DNA from: Fusarium oxysporum f. sp. lycopersici 4287
Lineage: Eukaryota > Ascomycota > Sordariomycetes > Hypocreales > Nectriaceae
Direction: 5' to 3'
NCBI RefSeq assembly: GCF_000149955.1
Contig: NC_030990.1
Location: 1,364,001 to 1,428,000, forward strand
DNA: 64,000 nt
The notes beneath the pieces were generated by a model, which was given only the letters and a program-made list of their open reading frames with translations, searched no databases and was not told where the DNA came from. Position 1 is the stretch's first letter, and every line of letters begins with the position of its first letter. Both the position numbers and the translations under genes were made by a program. Below are positions 37,168-49,000 of the stretch, piece by piece.

Positions 37168-39746
37168 ATGGCCGACTACGATAGACGACCAGGCGGCTAC
37201 CGCAAGCGAAGATATCGAGGTGTGTTGCACTGAGCTTAAATCGAAGCAAGCTACGCGAAGCTGTCGCGTTCCCTTCAATTCACCTGCTAATATATTGTTA
37301 CGTAGACGATGACGACCATTACGATCGCCGAAACCAGAGAAGACGAGTTGACTCGGCACCTCTTCCTGTGCGCGTCCGACGGCAGCTTCTCAGCATCGCA
37401 GACTCTCCTTTGCGCCGATGGGCTGAAGAAGTTCAATCCATTGCACATATGGTGGCCGAAAATCATGATGACGAAAATCTTCGCAAGACATTTCTCGACT
37501 TGGTGACGCAAATTCTGCTCGAGCAGCCTCTCAAGACGCCCTTCGTTGCCGCTGTTGTTCACATCATCAATACCCTGAAGCCCGAGTTCGTTGACGAGAT
37601 CCTCGCTCGCATTGGGCAAATCACAGCAGACAAGATCGCTCAGGGCGAGTGGCGTGATGTAAAGTTGCTGCTTAAGTTTCTGGCCTGTCTGCAGTCTTTG
37701 ATGGAAGGGGATGGCCTCTTTCCCATCCTAGAGGAGCTTTTCAGTCGAGCTGCGGACCTCCAAACGGCCAGTTCGGACGACGTGAGTTTAGCGATGTGGC
37801 AACCTGAATCTGTTTACTGACTTATGGCAGACTATTGGTACCGAAATTGTCAAGATAATTCTCCTCACCATCCCTTACATCATGGTGTCCGCCCCTGGAC
37901 AATTTCAGCAAAAGGCCGCGGAGTTGATGGAGAAGACAGACATTATTGCTTCCGAGCCTCATGCCCTCCAAGCACTTGTTGATCCTTATCACCCCGAGGG
38001 CAAAGAAGAGAGTCCTGGCACGTCACTTAGTGTTTGTATGCTGCTCCAACAGCAGCTCCAGTCTGAAGCAGCCAAGAACTGGGAACTATCATGCTTGCCA
38101 CGACCTTGGGAGATGCCACTGGAAGATATCGAGGCTCAAGACAAACTCTCGAATGCGCCCAAACACGCGCTTCCCGCGATCGCCATCCCCGCGGCTGTCA
38201 TTGCAGGGCCTCGACCTCTGTTTCCAGAGATCTACTTTTCAGTCTACTCTCAACAGGAGGTCCCTTCTGTCCCAGCTGTGACTGACATCGCTGCATCCCT
38301 TATTCGCGATGGCCTTCTTGACACGATCAACATCTTGGACTTCAACCGTAATGTGACGGCTCGCTATTTGATGGACCTGGATTGCTATTTCGCCGACGGC
38401 ACTTTTGTTAAGCGTGCCACTCCTTTTGATGAATTGAAGAACTTTCCCGATGGGAAAAATACATGGAAGCCAGAGGATGTTGCTGTCGATACAGTGTTCT
38501 CGCAGTTGTTCCAACTGCCCACACCCGAGCGAAAGCTTGTGTACTACCATTCAGTCCTCACTGAGGCCTGCAAGTTGGCACCAGCCGCTATTGCCCCTAG
38601 TCTTGGTAGGGCTATAAGATATCTCTACCGGAACAGCCCTCAGATGGACCTGGAGCTGAGCTATCGGTTCATGGATTGGTTTTCCCACCATCTCAGTAAC
38701 TTTGGCTTCACCTGGAAGTGGGCCGAATGGGTTGATGATGCGCAACTGCCGGATGCCCATCCCAGCAAGTGGTTCTTGAAGGGTGCCCTGGATAAGGAGG
38801 TGAGACTGAGTTTTGCCCAGAGAATTCAGAAGACCCTCCCTGAACCCTATCTACCCTTGGTAGGCCCTGAGAAAGAGAAAGATGTTCCCGACTTCAAGTT
38901 TCAGAATTCTGGTATGTATCAAGTTCTATTGCCCAGCGCAGCTTACTGACAAATGCTTCAGAAACACCGTTCTCTAAAGAGGGCCAGGAAATCGCCAGTC
39001 TCCTGAGACGGAAAGCACCAGATGAGGAGTTCCAGCCTCTTTTCGAGAGCATTCAAACCCAAGCTTCAGAACAATCATTGGACCCTATAGTTGCTAGCAC
39101 AGATGTCTTTATGACCGCCGTTTGCTGGGTTGGTTCCAAGTCGTTAAGCCACGTCCTTGCCTGTATCGACCGGACCAAAGGTCGATTACTTGAAGCCGGT
39201 AATTCTTCCGAGGCGGCGCGCGCCCAAATTATCTCTGCCGTCATGAGTTACTGGCACGCACACCCTGGTGTTGCTCTCTCAATCATCGAGAAACTTCTCA
39301 ACTACTCCATCTTGACCCCCTTTACCGTGGTAGACTGGGCTCTTGTGGCAAGCACGCCAGCAAACGGCACTGATGGCGGTGATAGTCTCACTGAACCTCA
39401 CATCTTTGAGCTTGTTTTTAATACGATTTTCAAAGTCACGCGTCGCAGCCGTGATGTTGTCGCTGCACCCGAAACCGACGAGGAGACACGCATCAAGGAG
39501 ATAAAATCGACTCGGGATCTTTTCCGTGCCATGAATGATGCTCTCGTTAGCTGGGCTGGTGGAAGCAAGGATGAGCTGATGGAGGGAGGTGACGGATCAA
39601 GCGATCGCGAAGCCATGATCCGACGATGGGGACAACGATGGTTGCGTGTCTTTAAGAGGATGGGTGCCATCGAGGAGGCATTTGTTCTCGAGGTGAGCAA
39701 GAATTTGGGCAAAGACAAGATGGCTACGGATGGAGTAGAAAATTAG
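37168..39746 (+). CDS. CBP80: Nuclear cap-binding protein large subunit CBP80
   Basis: Large subunit of the nuclear cap-binding complex, which binds the m7G cap of RNA polymerase II transcripts together with CBP20 and acts in splicing, export and decay. Exons 37168-37219, 37306-37781, 37831-38911 and 38962-39746 give 797 residues. A basic N-terminus, KRRYR-(acidic spacer)-RRR, resembles a bipartite nuclear localisation signal and is split by intron 1. Helical MIF4G-type repeats follow: an N-terminal block (PLRRWAEEVQSIAHMVAEN...), a middle block beginning near YHSVLTEACKL, and a C-terminal block (HVLACIDRTKGRLLEA, VMSYWHAHPGVALSIIEKLLNY, VVDWAL) typical of CBP80/Sto1. Four in-phase exons and the family-length product make the call firm. 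Confidence 0.93.
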
Positions 39747-40378
39747 ACGACCGAACTGCAAAGTTTCGAACGTGGAGCGGTAGATATGCGTGTACAGTAG
39801 AAACGAACAGGAGCTAAAATGGAGCTTACTCGGAGTGTCATTTCTGAAACTATAGGGTACGGAATTCAGGTAATTTACATAATTTCAAAGGATATGTTGT
39901 TCTTACGACACAGCACTGTTAGGCTATCTATCACGGATTTGATGATCGTTGTTGGGTGACCTGGTATCTCATACACATGTATAAGTGGATTGGTAGCATT
40001 AATACATAATTCATGACTTGAGTTGGTTTACAATATTGTGCATTCTAAGCTCACTCATGCAGAAATATCCGCAAGAGGTGGTTGAGCTTTGTGGCTTGCA
40101 CCATTCCCAAGATATTGCAATGCTTACATGACCATTGAATACTGGTCTCGTCCTAGCCGACGCTGAGCCATTGCTGGGGGTATCTCCTTTGAAACAAAAT
40201 ACAGGGCTGATGCAGAAAGTATAATCTAGCCCGAGAGCCGTGAAGTGTCGTCTTATATCATTAAATAAGCAGGTTTCGTTTGATGCGCTGGGGTAACACG
40301 ATTTCGTTGACCATAAGCTGTTCGGCGGACTGGGACTTCTCACCCAGCTTTTTGAGCTTGTCCATTAGGTGACTATTA
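39747..40378. other. Convergent intergenic region with a small open frame
   Basis: About 630 bp between the stops of CBP80 and the RFTS protein. On the minus strand a 34-codon frame (about 40365-40261, MDKLKKLGEKSQSAEQLM...) starts just after the RFTS gene stop. It could be part of an alternative 3' exon or chance. Confidence 0.35.
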
Positions 40379-42776
40379 TCAAAATGTCAGTTTATCGATG
40401 TTATCCGACACGGGATGGGCGCGCCTTCGGAATCCATCTACAATGGACCTAAAACCGCGCCTCGTCGCAAGAGCAGGAGTCTTGGTTGGAGACGACTCTG
40501 GTGTTCGTGGCTGAAGAGAGGGTGCAACAGGGCTGTTCGCAAGTGTTGGAGTTGAGGCTGCCGTAGCAACTTGGTCTACGGGGGGGCTTTGCCATTGCTG
40601 GGTAATGCAAGGGGGGTGTAACTCAACGAGAATCAGAAAAGGCGGGAAATAAGCATACTTTACAGGCAAATGACCGCGAGTGGCTTCGGTCCTGGCGAGG
40701 TTCACACGATCCATTTGCTGTTCGTGCTCGTTAAAATGGCGTCTGATACGGTTTCGGCAGTTTTGAATATCACCGCCACGAACCACATATCCACAATCCT
40801 CTTCTTCACAGACCCATGTCTCGCCAGGGCCACGTGGAACGGTTGTAGGGATGTTGTCTGCCCTTAGAAAAATCTTGACTGGTCCTTCAGATGTTTCTTG
40901 AGCATCTTCATCCTCGGACAGACTCATGTGACTGGTGTTACCCATAGTCTCTTCCTCGCCAGAAAAGTAGTGAGATCGCTTCAGCTCTGACCCCTCATCC
41001 TCAGAATCACTATCAACTTCAGAGTGAGGCCGCTTTTTAGAAGTGGTTGCCAGACGAAGACTGGACTTGATACCAGATGGACGACCTGGCCGCATAAGGC
41101 TCTTACCTGCAGGTGAAGAGCGGGGAGGAGTTGAAAACCCTTCATCAAGGTTCCTTGAGGCGGCTCCAGCTTGCGAAGGGGGTGCTGGTTTGCTTGGGTT
41201 GTTATTGCTAGATGGTTTACGTCGTATAACGTAGAACGGAAATTCTGATGGTTTAATGGCGACAGGGTTGAATGGCATTTCGGCGAGCTCTTGTAGCCAG
41301 GAATAGAATTCGCCATCATACTTATCCTCGTCAAGAACCTGTAAGAGAGCGTGCACATTGTAATGGAGAACTTCCTGGATAGGCACCCTATACGATGGCT
41401 TTATATCGCCTTTGTAGGTGGGGAACCTGAAGTTTGACCAGAATTTGTTAGCCACAGCTGAGATGTTTAGACGACCGCCCTTGGAGTTGCTGATCTCTAC
41501 GCGAATCCACTCAAGGGCATCAAGAACGCTCCGGAAAGCATCGTCCTTGGCGTCCACCGAAATAGGTGCTTGGCTCATACGGACACTTGGTATACTAGCT
41601 GAGGAATGAACGCTGACTGGCCTTGTTGATCCATCTCTCGAAATTTGGGTAGAGCTGAACAAGTCAACGACACTATTTTCGGGCCTGTGAGTAGCGGACC
41701 GCGATCTTGAGTATCGTCGTCGGGGAGGACTGTCCTCAGGCTCAATGATATCTGGGGTTGCGTCGCGAGCTGTCGACGGGGCCGAAGAACCATTGCGAGT
41801 TCGGGAGGTCAATATCTGTGAGACAAGGGGGTTGCTGGCCTCAACAGATGGGGATCTCTGGGGCTGCGGAGGGTTGTTCATTCTCTCAAGTTCTTTGTTG
41901 TAGAGATCCTGAAAAGATTGATTAGATTCAGTTGCCCGGACGAAAAACGATCTTGTACTCACTTGATGTCTATTTATCAACCATTTGTAGAAAGGGGTCA
42001 CGAACCACTCGACCTCGCTCTGGTCCTGGATGCATTGAGCAATCAGAAATGAAGCATGATCATCACATCTTGCAATCACTTCCTCGAGCGTTGAACCATC
42101 TCCGATACTGGCAGCATACTTGGATAAAGAGTCAGGATCGTTGCATAGCTAAGCAGCTATACCAGGGACCGTGATACGTACCTCATGGAATACCTGGTAG
42201 AGTTCCTTCAACGCATCTTTTTTGCTTTTCTTCGCCTTCTTGGGTTTCTTATCCCTGTAAATTGCCATCAATCTATAGTAGAGCCGTATAGCCTCCTGCA
42301 TCTTTCTGTATATGGGGAGGTATGCTGGCGCAGGGTTTAATTCGAACCATCCACAAGTGCCCAGCATCCATATGACTGGAGAACCGCTGTCAGATTCTCC
42401 GATAGAGAACTGGCCGCATTTTCTGACTTCGAAAGGTGTCAAAGAACGGACTTTCATTATAACTGTGATGTACGGTTAGATCTCATTACATCATAATCAT
42501 GGTGTGGAAGAACCAACGGCGCGCTCTCTGCGACTGCTCCTCAATATGGAGCAATCCGCGGATGATATAGGGACCGCGAGTAGCGACATCGAGGGCGTTT
42601 TCAAGAGTGTGACCATCTTTGTTGAGAACGACGGCATCTTTGATCTCGAAGGTCGTATCTGGGTCTACACCACCGGGGTCAAACCGCAGCACCGATTTCT
42701 CCTGCTTCCATGATCTTTGACTCTCATCTTCCGTATCGACACTAGAAGTAGACGCCCGGCGGGGGCGCCCGACCAT
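40379..42776 (-). CDS. RFTS (DNMT1 replication-foci) domain protein with C2H2-like finger
   Basis: Probable chromatin protein of unknown role. Exons 42776-42518, 42462-42182, 42118-41963, 41908-40659 and 40586-40379 give 717 residues. Residues about 30-150 match the replication-foci targeting domain: PYIIRGLLHI, then PFEVRKCGQFSIGESDSG, then WFELNPAPAYLPIYRKMQEA, which parallels the DNMT1 pattern YVLMDPSPEYAPIFGLMQE. A lysine-rich helix follows, then a serine/proline-rich region, a folded middle block (FRSVLDALEWIRVEISNSKGGRLNISAVANKFW...), an acidic segment and a CEEEDC...RRHFNEHE zinc-finger-like motif. There is no cytosine methyltransferase domain. The first donor (GTTGGT) and the last intron (72 nt, in frame, stop-free) are less certain. 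Confidence 0.82.
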
Positions 42777-43903
42777 GTTTGCAATATTCAGACCTCGAGA
42801 GCGCTCATCGAAATGGGCGTTAGACGTTGGCTGGTTGTTGATTTGAGAGCGCACGAAACGTTGACAAAATGAAGTTGGCCTCGGTAGGCAGGGAGCAGAG
42901 ATGTTGATAAAAATCAACCTGCGTTGAAAGCGCCGGTTGATGGAGTAGCGAGAAGTGATTTGTTCGTGGCAATAATGGGAGGTGTTGGTGATGTGAAAGT
43001 GGTGCAGAAAGATTGCGAATACAGTGAATGTGCAGTGGATGTTGAGAGCTAACTTAGCATTCAGTCGGGCACTTTCCACCAGGCCTACAGAAACGCGGTC
43101 GCGCTTCAAATGGCAAGATGGCGGGGCAGACCACTGATAGCCCACTAAAGTTACAGGGGCATTTGTTTTCCAGAGGACCTGCGTGAGCTAGGGACGGGAG
43201 GTAAGAAAGCTTAGAACCTCTTTCCAAAAAGACAAAAAGACTCAGGACACTTAGCATGACCTCCCTATGCCGTTTGGCTTGTTATTTTTGACACCCTGAC
43301 TTGAGCCTCCATGTTTTCTTGCTCCTTGGGGCAAGGTAGAGGTGTTCTTGGGTGCCCCACTAGAACGCGTTTCCTAAAGTGCCTTCGCTCCAATCAAGGA
43401 TTGCCGATAATGGCTCGTCAGGTTCTAGAGCTGAAATAATTACTCGAGCAGTGTGTGTATTCCCGTTTTGTATTACAAGTAATCGGTGAGCCTGGAACTT
43501 CCAAACGATTATTTTGGATTTAAGGCAATTAAATCTTAAGCGCTCCCCGAACTTACAAATCGCTTGTACAATTGTGCTTAAAGCATTCTCCAAGCTTCTC
43601 CTGTTTCTATTGTTCGTATATTTAACATGACTTATTGTAGCCTAGACTACTTTAATTGTTCCAAGTAATTTTTTAGTGGGGAATGCTGCCGATAAGACTT
43701 TTTTTTTCTGCGCCGGAGACAATGAATCGAGCTCTGAGGTCAAAGTAAGTGAGTGGTGCGTTTGGTGGCGGGCGCTGGATCTTCTTAACAAGCTCCACCA
43801 CGGTCTAAAGTTCAACACTTTCCATTTCTCCCTTTTCTCCTCTTCTCTTGGCCATATCCAGTCCTTTGGAGAGCTTATGCGACTTCCCCGAAAGACTTTG
43901 AAG
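42777..43903. promoter_or_regulatory. Divergent intergenic region RFTS protein / PUS4
   Basis: About 1.1 kb between divergent start codons. A T-rich block surrounds 43620-43710. Open frames here extend the first exons of the two genes and are not separate genes. Confidence 0.45.
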
Positions 43904-45452
43904 ATGGCAGCGGACAAGGTCCGAGAAGGCGTCTTTGGTAGGTGAATTGCTGACTCTGTTTCGTTGCGAACTTTGCTCTCTCTTTATCATGGTATTAACA
44001 TGATCGCTTTTAGCCATCAACAAGCCTTGCGGCCAAAGCTCAGCGCAAGTCATTCGCGAATGCCAGCAAGCATTCAATCCCTCTAGCTTCTTCAAACCAT
44101 TGATCGATTCCGAGGTCGCAAAGCGCATTAGCGAATCCGGCAAAGAGTTCGCCCGTCGCAAGCTCATCAAGAAAGCTTCGCAGGTCAAGATTGGCCATGG
44201 AGGAACTTTAGATCCTCTTGCTACGGGTGTTCTCATCTTGGGCATTGGATCCGCCACCAAGTCTCTTCCCCAGTTTCTGGAATGCACTAAGACGTACGAG
44301 ACCATTGTTGTATTTGGCGCCGCGACCGATACCTACGATCGAGTAGGTCGCATTCTGACCAAGCGGCCATATGAGCATATCACTCGTGAAAAAGTCGAGA
44401 AGGAACTCGAAACGTTCAGGGGCCGTCAGATGCAGATCCCGCCCCTATACTCTGCGTTGAAGATGAACGGGAAACCTCTGTATGAGTATGCACGTGAAGG
44501 CAAGCCCATCCCACGACAGATCGAGGGTCGAGAAGTCGAGGTTAAGGATATCGAGCTGGTGGAATGGTACGAGCCTGGGAAGCACAATCACCGATGGCCA
44601 ACCGAGGAAGCTGAGGCTGCAGAGCGCAACCTGGCGGAGCAGGTCTGGAGGGTTAAGAAGCAACAGGAGACCAACAAGAAGTTGAGCCCAGAGGAGAAGC
44701 AACAGGACGATAAAGCGATAGCGGCGCACGAATCGTTCAAGCGCAGCTTTGAGGAGCGCCAGGATGCGCTTATCAAGGATGCACCATCGAAGCGATCACG
44801 GAAGTCCAAAGAGCCTCCCATGATGTCTGGCGCTCTTGGACAGCTACCACAACCGACATACTCTAATAAGGGGTCGAACCTGGTTCCCGAGTCGCCCGAT
44901 ACAAGCACACCCCCCCCGTGGAGTGACCAAGGGCCTCCCGCCGTGAAGGTGCGGTTAACTGTAACATCTGGATTCTACGTCAGGAGCTTCTGCCATGATC
45001 TAGGGGCCAAGCTGGATTCAGCTGCCCTTATGGCAGAGCTCGCTCGAACACGCCAGAGCGATTTCGAAGTCGGGAACGACAACTGTCTCGAATATGAGGA
45101 TCTGGCCAAGGGTGAAGAGGTTTGGGGGCCTCAAGTCGCTCGTATGCTCGAGAGTTGGAGCAAGAACAAGCCACAACCCCCCGCTGGTAACAAGTCGAAT
45201 AAGAAGAAAAACGAGGCGAAGGGCAATGGCTCACCTAAATGGAAACAAGACAAGCAACAAAGCCACAACAAGGGAGAAAAGCGAAGACGATCGAATTCTC
45301 CAAACGAGACAGAATCGCCGCCTCGAAAGGCGATAGCTCTTGAGTCCCAGGAGGACTCCAAGCCTGTGAAGGAACCCAAGTCAGAGACGCCAAAGTCCGA
45401 AACTGCAAATCGGTCTGAGGATGAGAAGTCATGGAACGGCATTGAGGACTGA
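43904..45452 (+). CDS. PUS4: tRNA pseudouridine-55 synthase Pus4 (TruB family)
   Basis: Makes the universal pseudouridine-55 of the tRNA T loop. Exons 43904-43937 and 44014-45452 give 490 residues; an upstream in-frame ATG at 43877 would add nine. TruB motifs are clear: AINKPCGQSSAQVI, KIGHGGTLDPLATGVLILGIG with catalytic Asp78, KTYETIVVFGAATDTYD, QIPPLYSALKMNGKPLYEYAREG, and VTSGFYVRSFCHDLGAKL. Two features extend the core: a charged insert of about 120 residues between VEWYEPG and VKVRLTVTSG, and a Lys/Ser/Glu-rich tail of about 90 residues. Convergent with the ABC transporter. Confidence 0.95.
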
Positions 45453-46044
45453 GCTGTGGGATGTTGCTCGTTGCAAGAAGTACAAATAGCCAGGCCAGCT
45501 GACGTCACGAGATGGTGTTTCTGAGTTAAATGGCAAAGCCTATAAAAGAGTGGCTAGACTAGAAGATTTCTAAAGCGTCATATGTTATGCCAGGCGTTCC
45601 GCGTTTTGCGAGCTACGAAGAATATATACTTTTATATGTATCAAGAGCAGTCTTAAGTGCACCGTTTTGTCAAGGATCGCCCGGGTTCCAACAGTGTCCT
45701 CATCTCCCGACTTTCAGACGATCTGGGCAGGCCCATCAAGTGCTTTGCATGTTATCCTAAATGTTCCTATGTGCAATTAGGTGTCAAAGCTCCGACACGC
45801 CTTACAGTATCTCACTTAGGACACACGGAGCTTACCTACATTCTATGAGTCTAAGCAGAGTAATTACGAGTTTGGAAATTAAGCACATAATACATACAAA
45901 TCCACAGCATATGGAAATAACTGGACTCTGATTTATAAACTGAGCTGCCGCATCTTTCGGGGTCATTGGACTTTTCGTATATGATTGACTGTATTAAATC
46001 TATATGCTTGAACACCATTTTCATGGTCATGTGCTATCAGCATC
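45453..46044. other. Convergent intergenic region
   Basis: About 590 bp between two stop codons, presumably 3' UTRs. No gene is supported. Confidence 0.5.
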
Positions 46045-49000
46045 TCAATGTTGACTGCTCTCTCCTGTCACCACACCCATCTCTTCTTTTGCACCATGTA
46101 TATCCTCGACCCTGATACCACTGCGATCACACATGCTGCGAAAGATACCGCCTCTTTTCCACAGTTCCATCGGTGTATCCAGCTCAGCGATACGCCCTGC
46201 ATCCATGACACAGATACGATCGTAGCCAATGATGGTTCGCAGTCGATGAGCGATGCACAGAAGCGTTTTGCCGCGGAAACCAACTGCCATGGTAGCCTGG
46301 ATCTTATCGTCTGTCTCCATATCCACCGAGGAAGTGGCTTCATCGCAAACGATGATCTGGGCGCCTCGGACAAGAGCTCGCGCGAGTGCCATGAGCTGTC
46401 TTTGGCCGAGCGAGAAGTTGAGGCCATCTTCCTCGACAGGGGTGTCTAGATGTATACGTGAGGGATCGTTTGTACGGCGTGCTTCTTCGGGCGACGCAGC
46501 GTTGGCAGGAACAAGATCTGCTTGGCGGAGAGCAGACCAGAGTGCGAGATCAGTATGTTCATGGAAAGGATCGAGGTTGCTGCGGACAGTCCCTCGGAAG
46601 AGAGTGGGATCCTGTGGGATAATCGCGAGTCGGGATCGGAGATCGTGAAGTCCAAGGGTGGAAATATCGAGGCCATCGATGGTGATCTTGCCACCAGAGA
46701 TCTCAACCAGACGGAACAAAGTGCTCATGATAGAACTCTTTCCAGCACCAGTACGCCCAACGATACCAATGCGCTCGCCGCCCTTGACATGCATCGTCAA
46801 TCCTGAAAGGACAAGTGGGAGACCAGCACGATATCGCATCTCGACATTATCGAAGACAATCTCACCCTTCTCGGGCCACGTTTTCCGAACTTCGACGGTA
46901 TGTGAAGGAGCCTCCTCTTCAAGTTCAGTACCATAGTAGTAAAGTCTCTCCACGGCATTCATAGCATTCTCGACTTCAGCAAGTTGACGGACAGAAAATT
47001 GCATCATGCCAACAATCGAGAGGATGTAACTCAGAACAAGGCCACCAGTGGAAGGATTGATTGAGAAACGGGACGTAACAACAAGGATGGCTGTCACAAA
47101 AACAAGAAGTACACCGATAAGATCGATTCGCATTGAGAGCCATCGCTGATTAGCGAAGGTAATGTAGTAAGCGCCGTTCATGTTGTCGATAGATTCACGT
47201 AGTTCATTAACGAAGCGATCCTGCAGCCCGTAGGCTCGAATCGACGCGACACCTGTGAGGCCCTCGCCAAACTTAGCAAAGACGTGCGATCTGAGGACGG
47301 ATTCGAAACGCTTGACCTCTCGTGCCGAAGCACGGTAGTACATCGCTGCTGTGACGAATGCAATGTACAGAGGGACCAAGGCGATCACAAAATAGTAGTA
47401 GAACGCAATGATGAGGATGAACACAGATGTGATCATACCCATGGTCAACAGAAACATGCGAAGTGCGTCCGAAAGATTGTTGTCCATAACATCAACGTCC
47501 CGTGAAAAGCGGTTCGTGATGCGTCCAAGTGGTGTCGTATCAAAGAAGGACATAGGTGCGCGAAGGACGCGAGTTACAGCGATTCTAAGCATGACTTTAC
47601 TCGATTTCGTCCCCAAAATGGACAAGACCACAGAGAAGGCGAACATGAGGAGAGCCTGCACAACGCCAAGTGCTGCGTAGATCGCGATGTAGACACCCGT
47701 GGAGAGGTTGAACTTGTTTGAAGTCCAATATGACAACCAAAGGCTTGTCACGATATTGGCTCCCTGGGAGACAATAAGGAGGAATAGCACCAACGGAGCG
47801 TTCAAAATGGAACCAGATGCCCTGACGTAGGCAGCGTAGACAGACCACGAGACACTCGAACTGGCCTTTTCTTCTTGGGTCATCAAGGCAGCCCCCTTCT
47901 TCTTTTTCTTCTTTTTCTCGTCCGCCGTGGGTTGCTCGCCATCGTCGGGTTTCTTGGCTTCTTCTCGCTTTTCCTCAACAGCAGTTGTCTCCATAAGAGA
48001 CTGGAACCCTTTATGGTCCTTCATAAGGTTCTCGAACGTATCGACGGCTTGGATCTTGCCGTTCTCCATCCAAATAATGCGATCACAGCGGCTGAGTACC
48101 CAGAGCTGGTGGGTGGCTAGGATGCGACACTTATCTTTGAGGAGGCCAAGAATGGCATTATCGAAGATATGACGGCCAACATGAGCGTCAACAGCGCTGA
48201 GGGGGTCGTCCATAAGAACGATATCGGCGTCGAAGTAGATGGCTCGGGCGATATTGAGACGCTGCTTCTGACCTCCAGAGATGGTAATACCACGCTCACC
48301 GATTTCCGTCATATCGCCATTGGGAAGCATATCGAGATCTGCCTGGAGCGCGCAGCTAGAAAGTATGTTAGCGATAATTGAAGCGAGACAACGGAGGGAA
48401 CTTACGCTTGAATGACTTCTTTGTACCAATTCTTGTCCATATCTTTACCAAATATGATGTTGTTCTTGAGAGTGGTGTTCTGAATCCAAGCATATTGAGG
48501 ACAGAAGGCTCTGGATGCGCCGAAGGTAACTTGGCCATCTGTCTTCCTCATGTCGCCAGCAAGTGCAGACAGTAGAGAACTCTTGCCACTACCGACTGAT
48601 CCGATGACAGCAACAAGCTCGTTCCTCTTTACACCAAAGCTGAGATCTTGAAGCTTGAAAGGCTCTCGCTCCTCAACCAAAGTGCTTGTGTCATCACCTG
48701 AAGGTTCGTGTTGAGGAGTTTGGACCTGGCTGTGCTTCTTGTCCTTCTCGCTCTTCTCAGACTCTTCCTTGTGGGACTTTTCCCAAGTAAAAGAGGCGCC
48801 TTCCAGTCGAATCGCATCATCACCTGTGGTGTCAATTGTCATATCTTCGACCATCTCTTCCTGAAGCAGAAACTCTTGAATTCGCTGAACAGAGCCCCAC
48901 GCATCAATTACCTGACCCAAAACCATCGGCAACAAATTCAGAGGAATTCTGAGACCGTTGAACAAAGCCAGTGAGGAGAAGACCTCGGCAGCCGTAAGAC

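Noticed and set aside
46048..46936. Plus-strand frames of 92-133 codons
   Set aside because: Antisense shadows of NBD2 of the ABC transporter.
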